DNA of 64,000 nt from Fredinandcohnia onubensis (lineage in GTDB: Bacteria; Bacillota; Bacilli; Bacillales; Bacillaceae_L). Positions 53,906 to 62,017 of the stretch are shown here, piece by piece (position 1 is the stretch's first letter; every line of letters starts with the position of its first letter). The stretch is taken from assembly GCF_031181385.1 (NCBI RefSeq), contig NZ_JAPSKV010000008.1, positions 62,001 through 126,000 on the forward strand, read 5' to 3'. The notes beneath the pieces are model-generated. The model was given only the letters and a program-made list of their open reading frames with translations, was not told the DNA's origin and searched no databases. The position numbers and the translations under genes are program-made.

Positions 53906-54571
53906 TCATTCCCATTTATACCCAATTCCCCAAACAGTTTTTAAATGATCTTCAATCGGAAAACCTGCTTTTCTAAATTTATCACGTATATTCCGAACAT
54001 GTGAATCTACCGTTCGATCCTCCACATTCGCATCATACCCCCATACTGTTTCTAATAGTTTTTCACGACTAAAAACAATATTCTTGTTTTTCATTAACAG
54101 ACCAACCATCTCGAATTCTTTTGGAGTTAGAATGATACTTTCTTCATTAAAGTACATTGCGTGATTATTGTCATCCCAAATCAACCCATACATTTCAACT
54201 TTTGGAGGTTGTTTCGTTCTTCTTAAAATAGCTTGAATGCGAGCAATTAATACATTTTCATCAAAAGGTTTGGTAATATAATCATCTGCTCCTATATTTA
54301 ACCCTCTGACCATGTCCGTACTTGTATCTCTAGCTGTAAGCATGATAATAGGTACATTTGAAAATTTTCTGATCTCTGTCGCCGTCTCCCAACCGTTTAA
54401 ATTGGGCATCATGATATCCAATAAGATTAAATCAACATGGTTATTTTCTAAATACTTAATCCCCTCTTCGCCAGAATTCACTGCAATACATGTAAAGCCA
54501 TGATGCTCTATATATAAGGTAAGTAATTGCAACATTCGTAACTCATCATCTATTAATAAGATTTTCGGCAT
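53906..54571 (-). CDS. OmpR/PhoB-family response regulator
   Basis: The 221-residue regulator has a receiver domain with acidic pair D8-D9, phosphoacceptor D52 (LLLDIMMPNLNG), T79-region LTARD and K in ITKPFD. A winged-helix DNA-binding domain follows (about 125-221; LTPKEFEMVGLLMKN, DSHVRNIRDKFRK, VWGIGYKW). Its gene is preceded by TCTGCA-N5-TCTGCA, indicating autoregulation. A weak GC-rich hairpin (about 53850-53877) lies between it and the small plus-strand gene. Confidence 0.94.
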   Translation of the reverse strand: MPKILLIDDELRMLQLLTLYIEHHGFTCIAVNSGEEGIKYLENNHVDLILLDIMMPNLNGWETATEIRKFSNVPIIMLTARDTSTDMVRGLNIGADDYITKPFDENVLIARIQAILRRTKQPPKVEMYGLIWDDNNHAMYFNEESIILTPKEFEMVGLLMKNKNIVFSREKLLETVWGYDANVEDRTVDSHVRNIRDKFRKAGFPIEDHLKTVWGIGYKWE

Positions 54572-54661
54572 TTAAATCGCTTCCTTTGTTAATTGCATAA
54601 TTAAAGTTCCATTCTTAACAAATATTGTCCACACCTCTTTATTTAGTTTAAAATATATTTT

Positions 54662-54678
54662 TGCAGAAAGTATGCAGA
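54662..54678 (-). promoter_or_regulatory. Response-regulator box upstream of its own gene
   Basis: Minus strand TCTGCA-TACTT-TCTGCA, a perfect direct repeat with 11-bp period, about 90 bases upstream of the regulator start. Confidence 0.65.
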
Positions 54679-54701
54679 GCAAAAGATTGAAATCAATGAC
54701 A

Positions 54702-54750
54702 AAAGGACTGTCCTTATATTCACTTTTCAATGAATTGGACAGTCCCTTTA
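54702..54750. terminator. Terminator of the 54794-55144 gene
   Basis: AAAGGACTGTCC pairs with GGACAGTCCCTTT around a 23-base loop, just upstream of the regulator promoter. Confidence 0.65.
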
Positions 54751-54793
54751 TTGTAAATTAAAAGCAAAATTAACAAAACAATTATTAAGGCCC

Positions 54794-55144
54794 TTAACTA
54801 AAGTAACTCACGAAAGCGATCATTAGAGCGCTAAAAGATCCTCCAATCAAAAAGAAACCAGAAAAGGCATTTATCGTCTCTTTCCTCTGTAATCTTTTAT
54901 ATTCCTTATAAGTTATTTCCTGTTTTGCAAACTTCACCCCATTGGAATTAGGTTCTACATAATAAACGGTGCCGTCATTGTCTTGTAGAATTACCGTTTT
55001 TATAAAACCTAATTCGTTCCCATCTTTCTGGTTATAATTAATTTCCGAACGATTAACACCTACAAATTTATAGAGTGAATGCTCCCGTATCTTTTCACAA
55101 AATTCATTAGCTTGTAATTCAACAAAGTTATTTGATACACACAC
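54794..55144 (-). CDS. Hypothetical protein with C-terminal membrane helix
   Basis: I do not recognise this protein. Using the GTG at 55144 (GGGGTGAT site upstream) it has 116 residues. A soluble domain (FVELQANEFCEKIREHSLYKFVGVNRSEI, then a beta-hairpin VILQDNDGTVYYVEPNSNG) is followed by a C-terminal helix (SGFFLIGGSFSALMIAFVSYF) that probably anchors it. The ORF extends to 55183 without a good site. It may be a tail-anchored cytoplasmic protein. Confidence 0.65.
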   Translation of the reverse strand: MCVSNNFVELQANEFCEKIREHSLYKFVGVNRSEINYNQKDGNELGFIKTVILQDNDGTVYYVEPNSNGVKFAKQEITYKEYKRLQRKETINAFSGFFLIGGSFSALMIAFVSYFS

Positions 55145-55447
55145 ATGAATCACCCCGCTTAACAATTTCTCACTAAAACGCACCTTATAAAGCTCTATTT
55201 AATCTATTATATTACTCTACATTCGTTAATGATACTACCTTTATTTAATCATCGAGAGTGACTGTTTTAAATGCACTCATCTTGATAATAACTGAAAAGG
55301 ATAAGTCAAAAATTTGCAGAATTTGTGGATTTTCACATAACTGTTCTGTTTATTCATCCTTTTTATAAAAAGTGAAATACATCACATCTTCCAATTATTA
55401 ATTCCTCTTAAGATGATTGCGTTAAATCTATTCTAGGAGGCTTTAAA

Positions 55448-56608
55448 ATGAAAAAACATGTAGTTTATTTATTAACAACTATATTTCTATTAAGCATAGT
55501 CCTTGTGGGGTGTGGTGCTAAACAGGAGAGTACTGAACAAAATCAAAAACCTTCGTCCGCGAACACCGAGGTAAGCAAGGAAAACACAACATTTATATTC
55601 ACAGCTAATGAGGGGGGAAGCATATCAAAAATTGATTCATCTACAAATGAAGTCGTAGATACCATTAAGGTGGATGGAGCCGTCCATAATGTTCAAGCTT
55701 CACCTAATGGCAAAGTACTTGGCGCAACAGTAGTACCCGGTATGGGTCACGAAGAGGATTCCGATAATACCTCCGAAGACCATACTAGTCATGGTACAAA
55801 TGACCAATCTGATGAGCATTCTAGTCATGAATCAAACAACGACCATTCAAATATGGATTCAATGGATATGAGGGGTTTTGCAATGTTCTATAACATTGAA
55901 TCAGGTGAATTACTTAAACAGGTCCAAGTTGGGAACCACCCTGCACATATCGTCTTTACTTCAGATGGTAAATCGGCGCTTGTGACAAATAATCAGGATA
56001 ATAATGTCTCAGTCATTGATACAAAAAACTTTGAAATAACAAATACAATCCAAACCGGTAAAGGTGCGCACGGATTTAGAATTTCTTCTGATGATCAGTT
56101 TGCTTATATTGCGAATATGGGCGAGAACACAGTTAGTGTAGTGAATTTACAAACGTTTAAAGAGGATAAAAAAATCGAGGTCGGCCAGGCACCTGTTACA
56201 ACAGGCATTACATCTGATGGCAAGACATTAGTAACTTCCCTAAATGCTGAAAACAAAGTAGCAATCGTTGATGTAGAAACAGGTGAAATCGAAAAAGTCG
56301 ATGTGGGGAATGGACCTGCGCAGGTATATATTCAAGCAGACAATCAATATGTGTTTGTTGCAAATCAGGGAACAGAAGACACCCCTTCCGATTCAGTGAC
56401 CAAAATTGACCTAACAAATAATAAAATAGTAGCTACAATCAAAACAGGAAAAGGCTCTCATGGAGTTGTTACAAGTTCAGATAACAAGATTGTTTACGTT
56501 ACAAATATGTTTGATCATACGGTAAGTGTTATAGATAATGAGAAAAACGAAGTTATCGCAACAGTTGACGTTGATAAAACTCCAAACGGAATTAGTGTTA
56601 TGCCGTAA
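55448..56608 (+). CDS. YncE-like beta-propeller lipoprotein with His-rich insert
   Basis: The 386-residue exported protein has a lipobox (LVGCG, C22). A seven-bladed YVTN-type propeller is made of repeats such as NVSVIDTKNFEITNTIQTGKGAHGF and TVSVVNLQTFKEDKKIEVGQAPV. Blade two carries an insertion (residues about 98-142) rich in His, Asp, Ser and Met (six His, ending DSMDMRG), suited to binding copper or another soft metal. AGGAGGC precedes the ATG. It shares a neighbourhood with cueP and ydhK, which also suggest metal handling at the cell surface. Confidence 0.85.
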   Translation: MKKHVVYLLTTIFLLSIVLVGCGAKQESTEQNQKPSSANTEVSKENTTFIFTANEGGSISKIDSSTNEVVDTIKVDGAVHNVQASPNGKVLGATVVPGMGHEEDSDNTSEDHTSHGTNDQSDEHSSHESNNDHSNMDSMDMRGFAMFYNIESGELLKQVQVGNHPAHIVFTSDGKSALVTNNQDNNVSVIDTKNFEITNTIQTGKGAHGFRISSDDQFAYIANMGENTVSVVNLQTFKEDKKIEVGQAPVTTGITSDGKTLVTSLNAENKVAIVDVETGEIEKVDVGNGPAQVYIQADNQYVFVANQGTEDTPSDSVTKIDLTNNKIVATIKTGKGSHGVVTSSDNKIVYVTNMFDHTVSVIDNEKNEVIATVDVDKTPNGISVMP

Positions 56609-56667
56609 GAAAACATATCGATCTTGGGGGATTACTTTGTTTACGCGCGATATATTCCGTCATATAT

Positions 56668-57447
56668 GATGAAGGACTTTACGGACGAGTTCCTGACGCG
56701 TCCGGGACTTCATCCACCTGATGAAGGACTTTACAGGCTCGGGCTCCACTCATTCGAGACTTCATCCACCCGATGAAGGACTTTACTAGCTCGGGCTCTC
56801 CTCGTTCGGGACTTCATACAACCGATGAAGGACTTTACGAGCTCGGGCTCCGCTCGTTCGAGACTTCATCCACCCAATGAAGGACTTTACTAGCTCGGGC
56901 TCTCCTCGTTCGGGACTTCATACAACCGATGAAGGACTATACGGCCTCGGGCTCCGCTCGTTCGAGACTTCATCCACCCAATGAAGGACTTTACTAGCTC
57001 GGGCTCTCCTCGTTCGGGACTTCATACAACCGATGAAGGACTATACGGCCTCGGGCTCCGCTCGTTCGAGACTTCATCCACCCGATGAAGGACTTTACTA
57101 GCTCGGGCTCTCCTCGTTCGGGACTTCATCCACCCAATGAAGGACTTTACTAGCTCGGACTCTCCTCGTTCGGGACTTCATCCAACCGATGAAGGACTTT
57201 ACGAGCTCGGGCTCCGCTCGTTCGGGACTTCATCCAACCGATGAAGGACTTTACTAGCTCGGGCTCTCCTCGTTCGGGACTTCATCCAACCGATGAAGGA
57301 CTTTACGAGCTCGGGCTCTCCTCGTTCGGGACTTCATCCACCCGATGAAGGACTTTACGAGCTCGGGCTCCGCTCGTTCGAGACTTCATCCACCCGATGA
57401 AGGACTTTACGAGCTCGGGCTCTCCTCGTTCGGGACTTCATCCACGA
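56668..57447. repeat. Fifteen tandem 52-bp palindromic repeats
   Basis: Units start at 56668 and then every 52 bp exactly (56720, 56772 ... 57396). Each begins (G/A)ATGAAGGACT and ends GACTTCATCCACC or GACTTCATACAACC, so GATGAAG/CTTCATC are inverted ends. The centre (CTCGGGCTC, CGAGC/GCTCG) is also self-complementary. Two sequence variants alternate in part. The region is richer in GC than its flanks and has no ORF on either strand; 52 is not a multiple of three. Confidence 0.95.
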
Positions 57448-57496
57448 ATTGATAAATAGACGATCTCTAAATATGCTGAAGACCTCTTTTTTTCTG

Positions 57497-57528
57497 CAAA
57501 AAAGAGATTGGTTCATCACCAATCTCTT
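57497..57528 (-). terminator. Terminator of ydhK
   Basis: AGAGATTGG pairs perfectly with CCAATCTCT, with six T's on the minus strand. Confidence 0.88.
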
Positions 57529-57554
57529 AAATATGAACTAAATTTTAATGTACA

Positions 57555-58175
57555 TTATTCAACTGGTGTAAGTTCATCTTCGGTTACCCACATATGATTT
57601 GTTATCTTTTCTCCTGTTTTTGTGTCGGTGAAATCCACCATATAAACAGTTGTTTGTTCGGCTGTATCAATTGTTGCCTTAGCGCCTTTCATACCTTCCA
57701 TATGGTCTGCGGTTAACACAACTTCATCACCTGGTTTATACGGTTCTTCACCTGCATTTTCAATTTCTTCATGAACCACCCATTTATGATTTTCTACTGG
57801 TTCGCCACCATTTGTTGGAGTATATGTAACCGAATAGACTGTTGTGTTAAAGGCGCCTGAAACTTTTGCTTCTGCACCATTCATCCCTGGCATATGATCT
57901 GCATGCATGATCACTTTACTACCAACTGGATAGGTAGGATTTTCTGCCTCCGCTATACCTTCTGGAACTTCACCAGATCCTGAGTGATTCATGTCTGAAT
58001 GATCCATTTCTCCATTAGATTCAGATTCTTCTTCTCCCATATCCATATTTTCATGAGTGTCAGATTCTGTATCTGCATTTTCATTTGGTGTGGTTTCTTC
58101 ATTACCTGCACATGCTGCTAATAGAAAAACCAACAATAATAAAGCTAATCCAAACAATCTTTTTTTATTTTTCAT
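57555..58175 (-). CDS. ydhK: YdhK family lipoprotein (two DUF1541 domains)
   Basis: The roughly 206-residue lipoprotein has a lipobox (FLLAACAGN) and an acidic His/Met-rich linker (ENMDMG, MDHSDMNHSGSG). Two DUF1541 repeats follow, each with HADHMPGMNGA or TADHMEGMKGA and a YSVTYTPT or YMVDFTDT strand. The family is often encoded near copper genes in Bacillales; the biochemical role is unknown. Three nearby ATGs exist; 58175 gives the best spacing to AAAGGA. The promoter has the two-component regulator box. Confidence 0.88.
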   Translation of the reverse strand: MKNKKRLFGLALLLLVFLLAACAGNEETTPNENADTESDTHENMDMGEEESESNGEMDHSDMNHSGSGEVPEGIAEAENPTYPVGSKVIMHADHMPGMNGAEAKVSGAFNTTVYSVTYTPTNGGEPVENHKWVVHEEIENAGEEPYKPGDEVVLTADHMEGMKGAKATIDTAEQTTVYMVDFTDTKTGEKITNHMWVTEDELTPVE

Positions 58176-58212
58176 CATTACCATCCTTTCAAACTTATTT
58201 AACGTCCATATT

Positions 58213-58246
58213 AAAATATCAATAAATTGTGCAGATTCTATGCAAT
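58213..58246 (-). promoter_or_regulatory. Response-regulator box and promoter of ydhK
   Basis: Minus strand ATTGCA-TAGAA-TCTGCA (58230-58246), then 11 bp, then a -10-like TATTTT (58213-58218), the same geometry as at cueP. Confidence 0.6.
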
Positions 58247-58291
58247 CATCATAGGACTAATTTAGTATTTTTATACTAAATTCCACAAAAG

Positions 58292-58316
58292 AAAAAAAGA
58301 CCCATCCAGGTCTTTT
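58292..58316 (-). terminator. Terminator of the persulfide operon
   Basis: AAAGACC pairs with GGTCTTT; seven T's follow on the minus strand just after cstR. Confidence 0.85.
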
Positions 58317-58575
58317 ATCTACTTCTAACAAGCAGTTCTACTGCTTCTTTAACTAATTCCTCTGTATTTTCTCCTTTTTCATCTGCATTTCGTACACATG
58401 AAACGAGGTTTGAACTTACAATTACACCGATTGTGCGATCGATAGCAGTCCTAGATGCAGACAACTGAGTTATTACATCCTTACAATCTTTATTTTCTTC
58501 CATCATACGTAAAATGCCGCGTAATTGTCCTTCGATACGTTTAATTCGATTTTTTACCTTTTCATCATATTCCAT
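58315..58575 (-). CDS. cstR: CstR, persulfide-sensing CsoR-family repressor
   Basis: The 86-residue all-helical repressor has cysteines at exactly 31 and 60, the pair that CstR uses to form persulfide cross-links. The histidine required for copper in CsoR is replaced (Asn at 56 in SSNLVSC). It starts with the typical NRIKRIEGQLRGILRMMEE. The gene ends an operon of sulfur-transfer genes whose promoter contains a CstR-like palindrome, so it should repress the operon until sulfide or persulfide accumulates. Confidence 0.9.
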   Translation of the reverse strand: MEYDEKVKNRIKRIEGQLRGILRMMEENKDCKDVITQLSASRTAIDRTIGVIVSSNLVSCVRNADEKGENTEELVKEAVELLVRSR

Positions 58576-58610
58576 GAAAAGACCCCCTCTCTTCCAGATT
58601 TAATGTAACG

Positions 58611-58976
58611 TTATGTGACCGCATATTTACAGCAAAATTTACGAGAATCGATTATTGAATATCCACTTACTAAAAATCCTTTACGTCTTAGTATTCGTAT
58701 AGCAACATTTTTCTCAAGTCTTGTTGATGCCACGACATGAACCTTTTTATCAGGTATTTCATAACAATACCTTGCCAAATAGGCGACAGGAATATTAATA
58801 GAATTCTCAATTACATCTTTGTATGAGATATTATAGTCTCTTACATCTATAACCTCAATATTTGTTAAATCAACTTTTAACACATCTTCACAGTGTAATC
58901 CGATTATAGGAAAGTACCTTTTGTATAGTTCCCATACTATAAATAGTAGCAAAAGACTAAATAAAATCAAAGGCAT
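58611..58976 (-). CDS. Membrane-anchored rhodanese-like protein without catalytic cysteine
   Basis: The 121-residue protein has an N-terminal helix (residues 2-18) and a rhodanese fold (VIDVRDYNISYKDVIENSINIP, then IRILRRKGFLVSGYS). The loop that should carry the nucleophilic Cys reads VVASTRLEKN, with Ala/Ser in its place; cysteines occur only elsewhere (C29, Y-C-Y, and a late CC pair). It is probably a structural or regulatory partner rather than a sulfurtransferase, unless the late CC pair functions. Confidence 0.8.
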   Translation of the reverse strand: MPLILFSLLLLFIVWELYKRYFPIIGLHCEDVLKVDLTNIEVIDVRDYNISYKDVIENSINIPVAYLARYCYEIPDKKVHVVASTRLEKNVAIRILRRKGFLVSGYSIIDSRKFCCKYAVT

Positions 58977-59007
58977 ACAAACCTCCTTCCTAAAAAAATT
59001 GGAATCA

Positions 59008-59784
59008 CTACAAAATATCCATCCAAATCTTCACTGCAGTTGCAGCGATTAAGATAGCCAGGATAATCTGTAAAACCTTCGTGTTCATCTTCTTTCCTGC
59101 GTTTGCACCTAGTGGTGAAGCAATTAAGCTTGCTACAATCATAATAATGGCTGGGACATATTCAATTTGTCCTGTTGTGATTTTTCCTACAGTAGAACCA
59201 ATTGATGAAATAAATGTAATCGCAAGTGAAGAGGCGATTGTCATTCTGGTTGGAATTTTTAAGACAACGAGCATGATCGGTACAAGTAAAAATGCGCCGG
59301 CCGCTCCAACTATTCCAGCACCTAGCCCTACGATAAGGGCAAGTATAGCCGCTAGCCATTTATTAAACGTCACTTGGTCAAACGGAACATCGTCAACATT
59401 CTTTTTCGGAATGAACATCATGATAGCAGCAATTAACGCTAATACACCATAGACAACGTTTATACCGCCTTCTGACATAAATTTGGACCCAAATCCCCCA
59501 ACAAAACTACCGACTAAAATACTAATCCCCATATAGAAAATAAGTGTTTTATTTAAATAACCGCCCTTTCGGTATGCCCAGACACCACCGATGGTCGCAA
59601 AAAACACTTGAACAGCACTGATACCTGACACCTCATGGGCACTGAAAGCTGCTAAACCAAATAAAGGTGGAATATATAATAGCATTGGATATTTAATGAT
59701 AGATCCGCCGATGCCCAACATACCTGAGATATATGAACCAATAAAACCAATTAAAAAGATTGTAATAATAAATGCAACATCCAT
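59008..59784 (-). CDS. TauE/SafE family sulfite/anion exporter
   Basis: The 258-residue membrane protein has about eight helices. The duplicated TauE motif appears as [15 protein letters not shown] in the first half and [30 protein letters not shown] in the second. In cst/yrk operons the homologue (YrkJ type) is thought to export sulfite or thiosulfate made by persulfide oxidation. It lies directly after the dioxygenase gene, matching that role. Confidence 0.9.
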   Translation of the reverse strand: MDVAFIITIFLIGFIGSYISGMLGIGGSIIKYPMLLYIPPLFGLAAFSAHEVSGISAVQVFFATIGGVWAYRKGGYLNKTLIFYMGISILVGSFVGGFGSKFMSEGGINVVYGVLALIAAIMMFIPKKNVDDVPFDQVTFNKWLAAILALIVGLGAGIVGAAGAFLLVPIMLVVLKIPTRMTIASSLAITFISSIGSTVGKITTGQIEYVPAIIMIVASLIASPLGANAGKKMNTKVLQIILAILIAATAVKIWMDIL

Positions 59785-59803
59785 CGTATTACCCCTCTCT
59801 ATA

Positions 59804-59829
59804 GAAAAGGGAACCCAATAATGGTTCCC
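59804..59829 (-). terminator. Internal hairpin between dioxygenase and TauE genes
   Basis: GGGAACC pairs with GGTTCCC, followed on the minus strand by TTTTCT. It could lower transcription of the distal genes. Confidence 0.55.
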
Positions 59830-59841
59830 TAGTAATATTCA

Positions 59842-60969
59842 TTAACGTACCGCACAACGGTTTGGCCCGATTTCCATTTCACGTTGTTTTTCTTCGTCAG
59901 GAGAAATTTTCCCCATGTTTGTTTCACGGATTTCTTGATATGCATTTGGTTGTGGTGGTAGGTTTTCTGTTACGATTCTTCTAAACTCTGCTTCATTTGT
60001 AATATTTAAACCGTGGTTTTTCGCAAAAAGGGTTCCAAGTTTTTCAGATACACTTCCATCTTCATTTAATTCGTCAATAATCATGAAGTGAGCAGGTAAA
60101 ACCACCAGTTCATCAGATAATTCTCTATAACGGTTATAAAGCGTTTCTCTTAAATCTCCTACCCAATCTTGTGCTAAACCAGCAAGGTCTGGTCGACCGA
60201 TTGAATCGATGAATAGAATATCACCAGAAAGTAAGAACTTCTCATCCACAACGAAAGAAGTAGAACCAATTGTGTGACCTGGAGAATACAATGCATGAAT
60301 ATTAATTGTCGTATTACCAATTGTCACATCTTGACCGCCTTCTAGAGCTGCATATTCAAACGTAACTTCTGTAGCATCTTTTGGTGGTAACCAGTAAGTT
60401 GCATGTGTAGCTTCTGCGATTTTTCGTCCTCCAGAAATATGGTCAGCATGTAAGTGAGTATCAAATACATGTGTGATTTTTGCAGCCTTGCTTTCAGCAA
60501 AATCAAGGAAGATATCAGTCATACGAGTTGCATCGATAATCGCTGCTTCACCGTTTGATACAACCATGTAAGATAGACAGCCTTTCCCGATACGAACGAA
60601 TTGATAGATTTCGCCACCATCTTTTAAGTCGCCCACTTTAACTGGCTCTAAATGCTCACTCCAAGCCTTCATTCCACCTTTAAGGTAAGAAACTGTAAGT
60701 CCAGCTTCAGAAAGCATATCAGCTACCATGACCGATGAACCTTCTTTAGCACAAACCACTAAGATATCCTTATCTTTCGGCAACTTTTCAAGGATTTCCT
60801 CAACTCCGTCTAATAATTCAAAGTACGGAATGTTTAAATAGTCGAAGTTCTCACCTTCGATTTTCCAATCGTTAAAATCATTTTCATTACGAACGTCTAA
60901 GATAAATAACGTTTCTTTATCAAACACTTTTTTCGTAACATCTTTTGCCGTCATTACGTTCACAGCCAT
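59842..60969 (-). CDS. Rhodanese - MBL-fold persulfide dioxygenase fusion (CstB/YrkH-related)
   Basis: The 375-residue protein has a rhodanese domain first (residues about 5-108; DVRNENDF, active loop VVCAKEGSS with C73). An ETHE1-like metallo-beta-lactamase domain follows (about 118-335; [11 protein letters not shown] at 171-181, [15 protein letters not shown]). It should oxidise glutathione- or CoA-type persulfide to sulfite and move sulfane sulfur through the rhodanese. Staphylococcal CstB, as I recall, has the MBL domain first, so the order here is reversed. The start is the ATG at 60969. Confidence 0.9.
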   Translation of the reverse strand: MAVNVMTAKDVTKKVFDKETLFILDVRNENDFNDWKIEGENFDYLNIPYFELLDGVEEILEKLPKDKDILVVCAKEGSSVMVADMLSEAGLTVSYLKGGMKAWSEHLEPVKVGDLKDGGEIYQFVRIGKGCLSYMVVSNGEAAIIDATRMTDIFLDFAESKAAKITHVFDTHLHADHISGGRKIAEATHATYWLPPKDATEVTFEYAALEGGQDVTIGNTTINIHALYSPGHTIGSTSFVVDEKFLLSGDILFIDSIGRPDLAGLAQDWVGDLRETLYNRYRELSDELVVLPAHFMIIDELNEDGSVSEKLGTLFAKNHGLNITNEAEFRRIVTENLPPQPNAYQEIRETNMGKISPDEEKQREMEIGPNRCAVR

Positions 60970-60977
60970 TCGCCAAT

Positions 60978-60991
60978 TACCCCCTAAGGTA
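60978..60991. promoter_or_regulatory. Second CstR-like palindrome at the dioxygenase start
   Basis: TACCCCCTAAGGTA resembles the operator at the operon promoter (ATACCCCTTAAGGTAT). It overlaps the ribosome binding site of the dioxygenase gene, so the likeness may partly reflect that site. Confidence 0.4.
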
Positions 60992-61018
60992 TATTTTTGT
61001 TTAAAAAATTTATAACTT

Positions 61019-61594
61019 TTATTTTGTAATATTTGTTGTGTTACCTGCCCAATTGCTCATTCCAGGAACGACATTCTTTACGTTCATAAATCCATTTTCA
61101 GTTAATTTTTGAGATGCTAAGTCACTTCGACTACCAGTACGGCAAATTACATAAATCTCTTTCTCTTTATCTATTTCATCAAATCTATCTTCTAATTCTC
61201 CTAATGGAATGGAGATGGCTTCCGGAATATGATTAAATGCAAATTCAGCAGTTTCACGAACATCAAGAACAAGAATTTCCTTTCCAGAAGAAATAGTTGC
61301 CTCTAGATCTTCATTTGATACTACATCAGGATGTTTCTTTTCTACAACTTCATCCCCGCTAGCTTTACGTATATAATGTCTAAGTACATCGCCCTCTTCA
61401 AGAGTACCAAGGTATTGATGTCCCGTACTCTCAGCCCATGCTTTAAGATCTGCTATTGAACCCTTATCAGTTGCTTGGACCTCTAGGACCTGACCGCCCT
61501 CTAGATTATTCATTGCTTTTTTCGTTTTCACGATTGGCATTGGGCATGCTAAGCCTTTTGCATCTAATACAGAATCTGTTTTTAATGATTCCAT
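61019..61594 (-). CDS. TusA-rhodanese fusion sulfurtransferase (YrkF/CstA-like)
   Basis: The 191-residue protein joins a TusA domain (residues 8-76; [14 protein letters not shown] with C17) to a rhodanese domain (about 95-188; DVRETAEF, active loop [10 protein letters not shown] with C151). It relays sulfane sulfur between carriers. The arrangement matches YrkF of Bacillus subtilis and CstA of staphylococci. It precedes the dioxygenase gene by 49 bp. Confidence 0.92.
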   Translation of the reverse strand: MESLKTDSVLDAKGLACPMPIVKTKKAMNNLEGGQVLEVQATDKGSIADLKAWAESTGHQYLGTLEEGDVLRHYIRKASGDEVVEKKHPDVVSNEDLEATISSGKEILVLDVRETAEFAFNHIPEAISIPLGELEDRFDEIDKEKEIYVICRTGSRSDLASQKLTENGFMNVKNVVPGMSNWAGNTTNITK

Positions 61595-61623
61595 CTATAT
61601 TCCTCCCAAATATTCGTCAAGTA

Positions 61624-61652
61624 GACATATATGCAATGATTGCATATATGTC
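61624..61652. other. Perfect 13-bp inverted repeat between rhodanese genes
   Basis: GACATATATGCAA and its exact complement are separated by only TGA. It has no T run, so it is not a standard terminator. It may be an mRNA-stabilising or processing hairpin, or a protein-binding site. Confidence 0.7.
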
Positions 61653-61699
61653 ATGATATCTATCGCGTTTACCCACGAAGGTATTATTACATCAAAAAA

Positions 61700-61996
61700 T
61701 TATTCGACTTTACCTTCCCAAGCGAGCATGCCGCCCTCCATGTTGATCACCTTGAACCCTTGGCCTTCAAGGAATTGTGAAGCTCTACCACTTCTACCAC
61801 CTGAACGACAAACCATTACATACTCCTTTGATTTATCTAGTTCATGCATACGGAATTCAATTAAACCTAATGGGATATTCACTGCTCCAGGAATTTTGCC
61901 TTCTTTCACTTCCTCCACTTCACGTACATCAATAATATTTAATGTTTTTCCTTCTGTTAAAGTTTCTTCAACTTCTTTTGCAGTTAATTGTTTCAT
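61700..61996 (-). CDS. Single-domain rhodanese
   Basis: The 98-residue cytosolic sulfurtransferase shows IIDVREVEEVKEGKIPGAVNIPLG and the active loop MVCRSGGRSGRA with C63. It is one of four rhodanese-containing genes of this operon and probably passes sulfane sulfur to TusA. Confidence 0.92.
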   Translation of the reverse strand: MKQLTAKEVEETLTEGKTLNIIDVREVEEVKEGKIPGAVNIPLGLIEFRMHELDKSKEYVMVCRSGGRSGRASQFLEGQGFKVINMEGGMLAWEGKVE

Positions 61997-62017
61997 GTTT
62001 ATTCCTCCTAAAATATA

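Noticed and set aside
55315-55331. A TGCAGA half-site upstream of the beta-propeller gene
   Set aside because: The orientation is reversed relative to the gene and the second half-site does not match, so it was not counted as a regulator box.
56668-57447. CRISPR array or coding repeat
   Set aside because: The units are contiguous with no unique spacers, there are no cas genes, and a 52-bp period destroys any reading frame.
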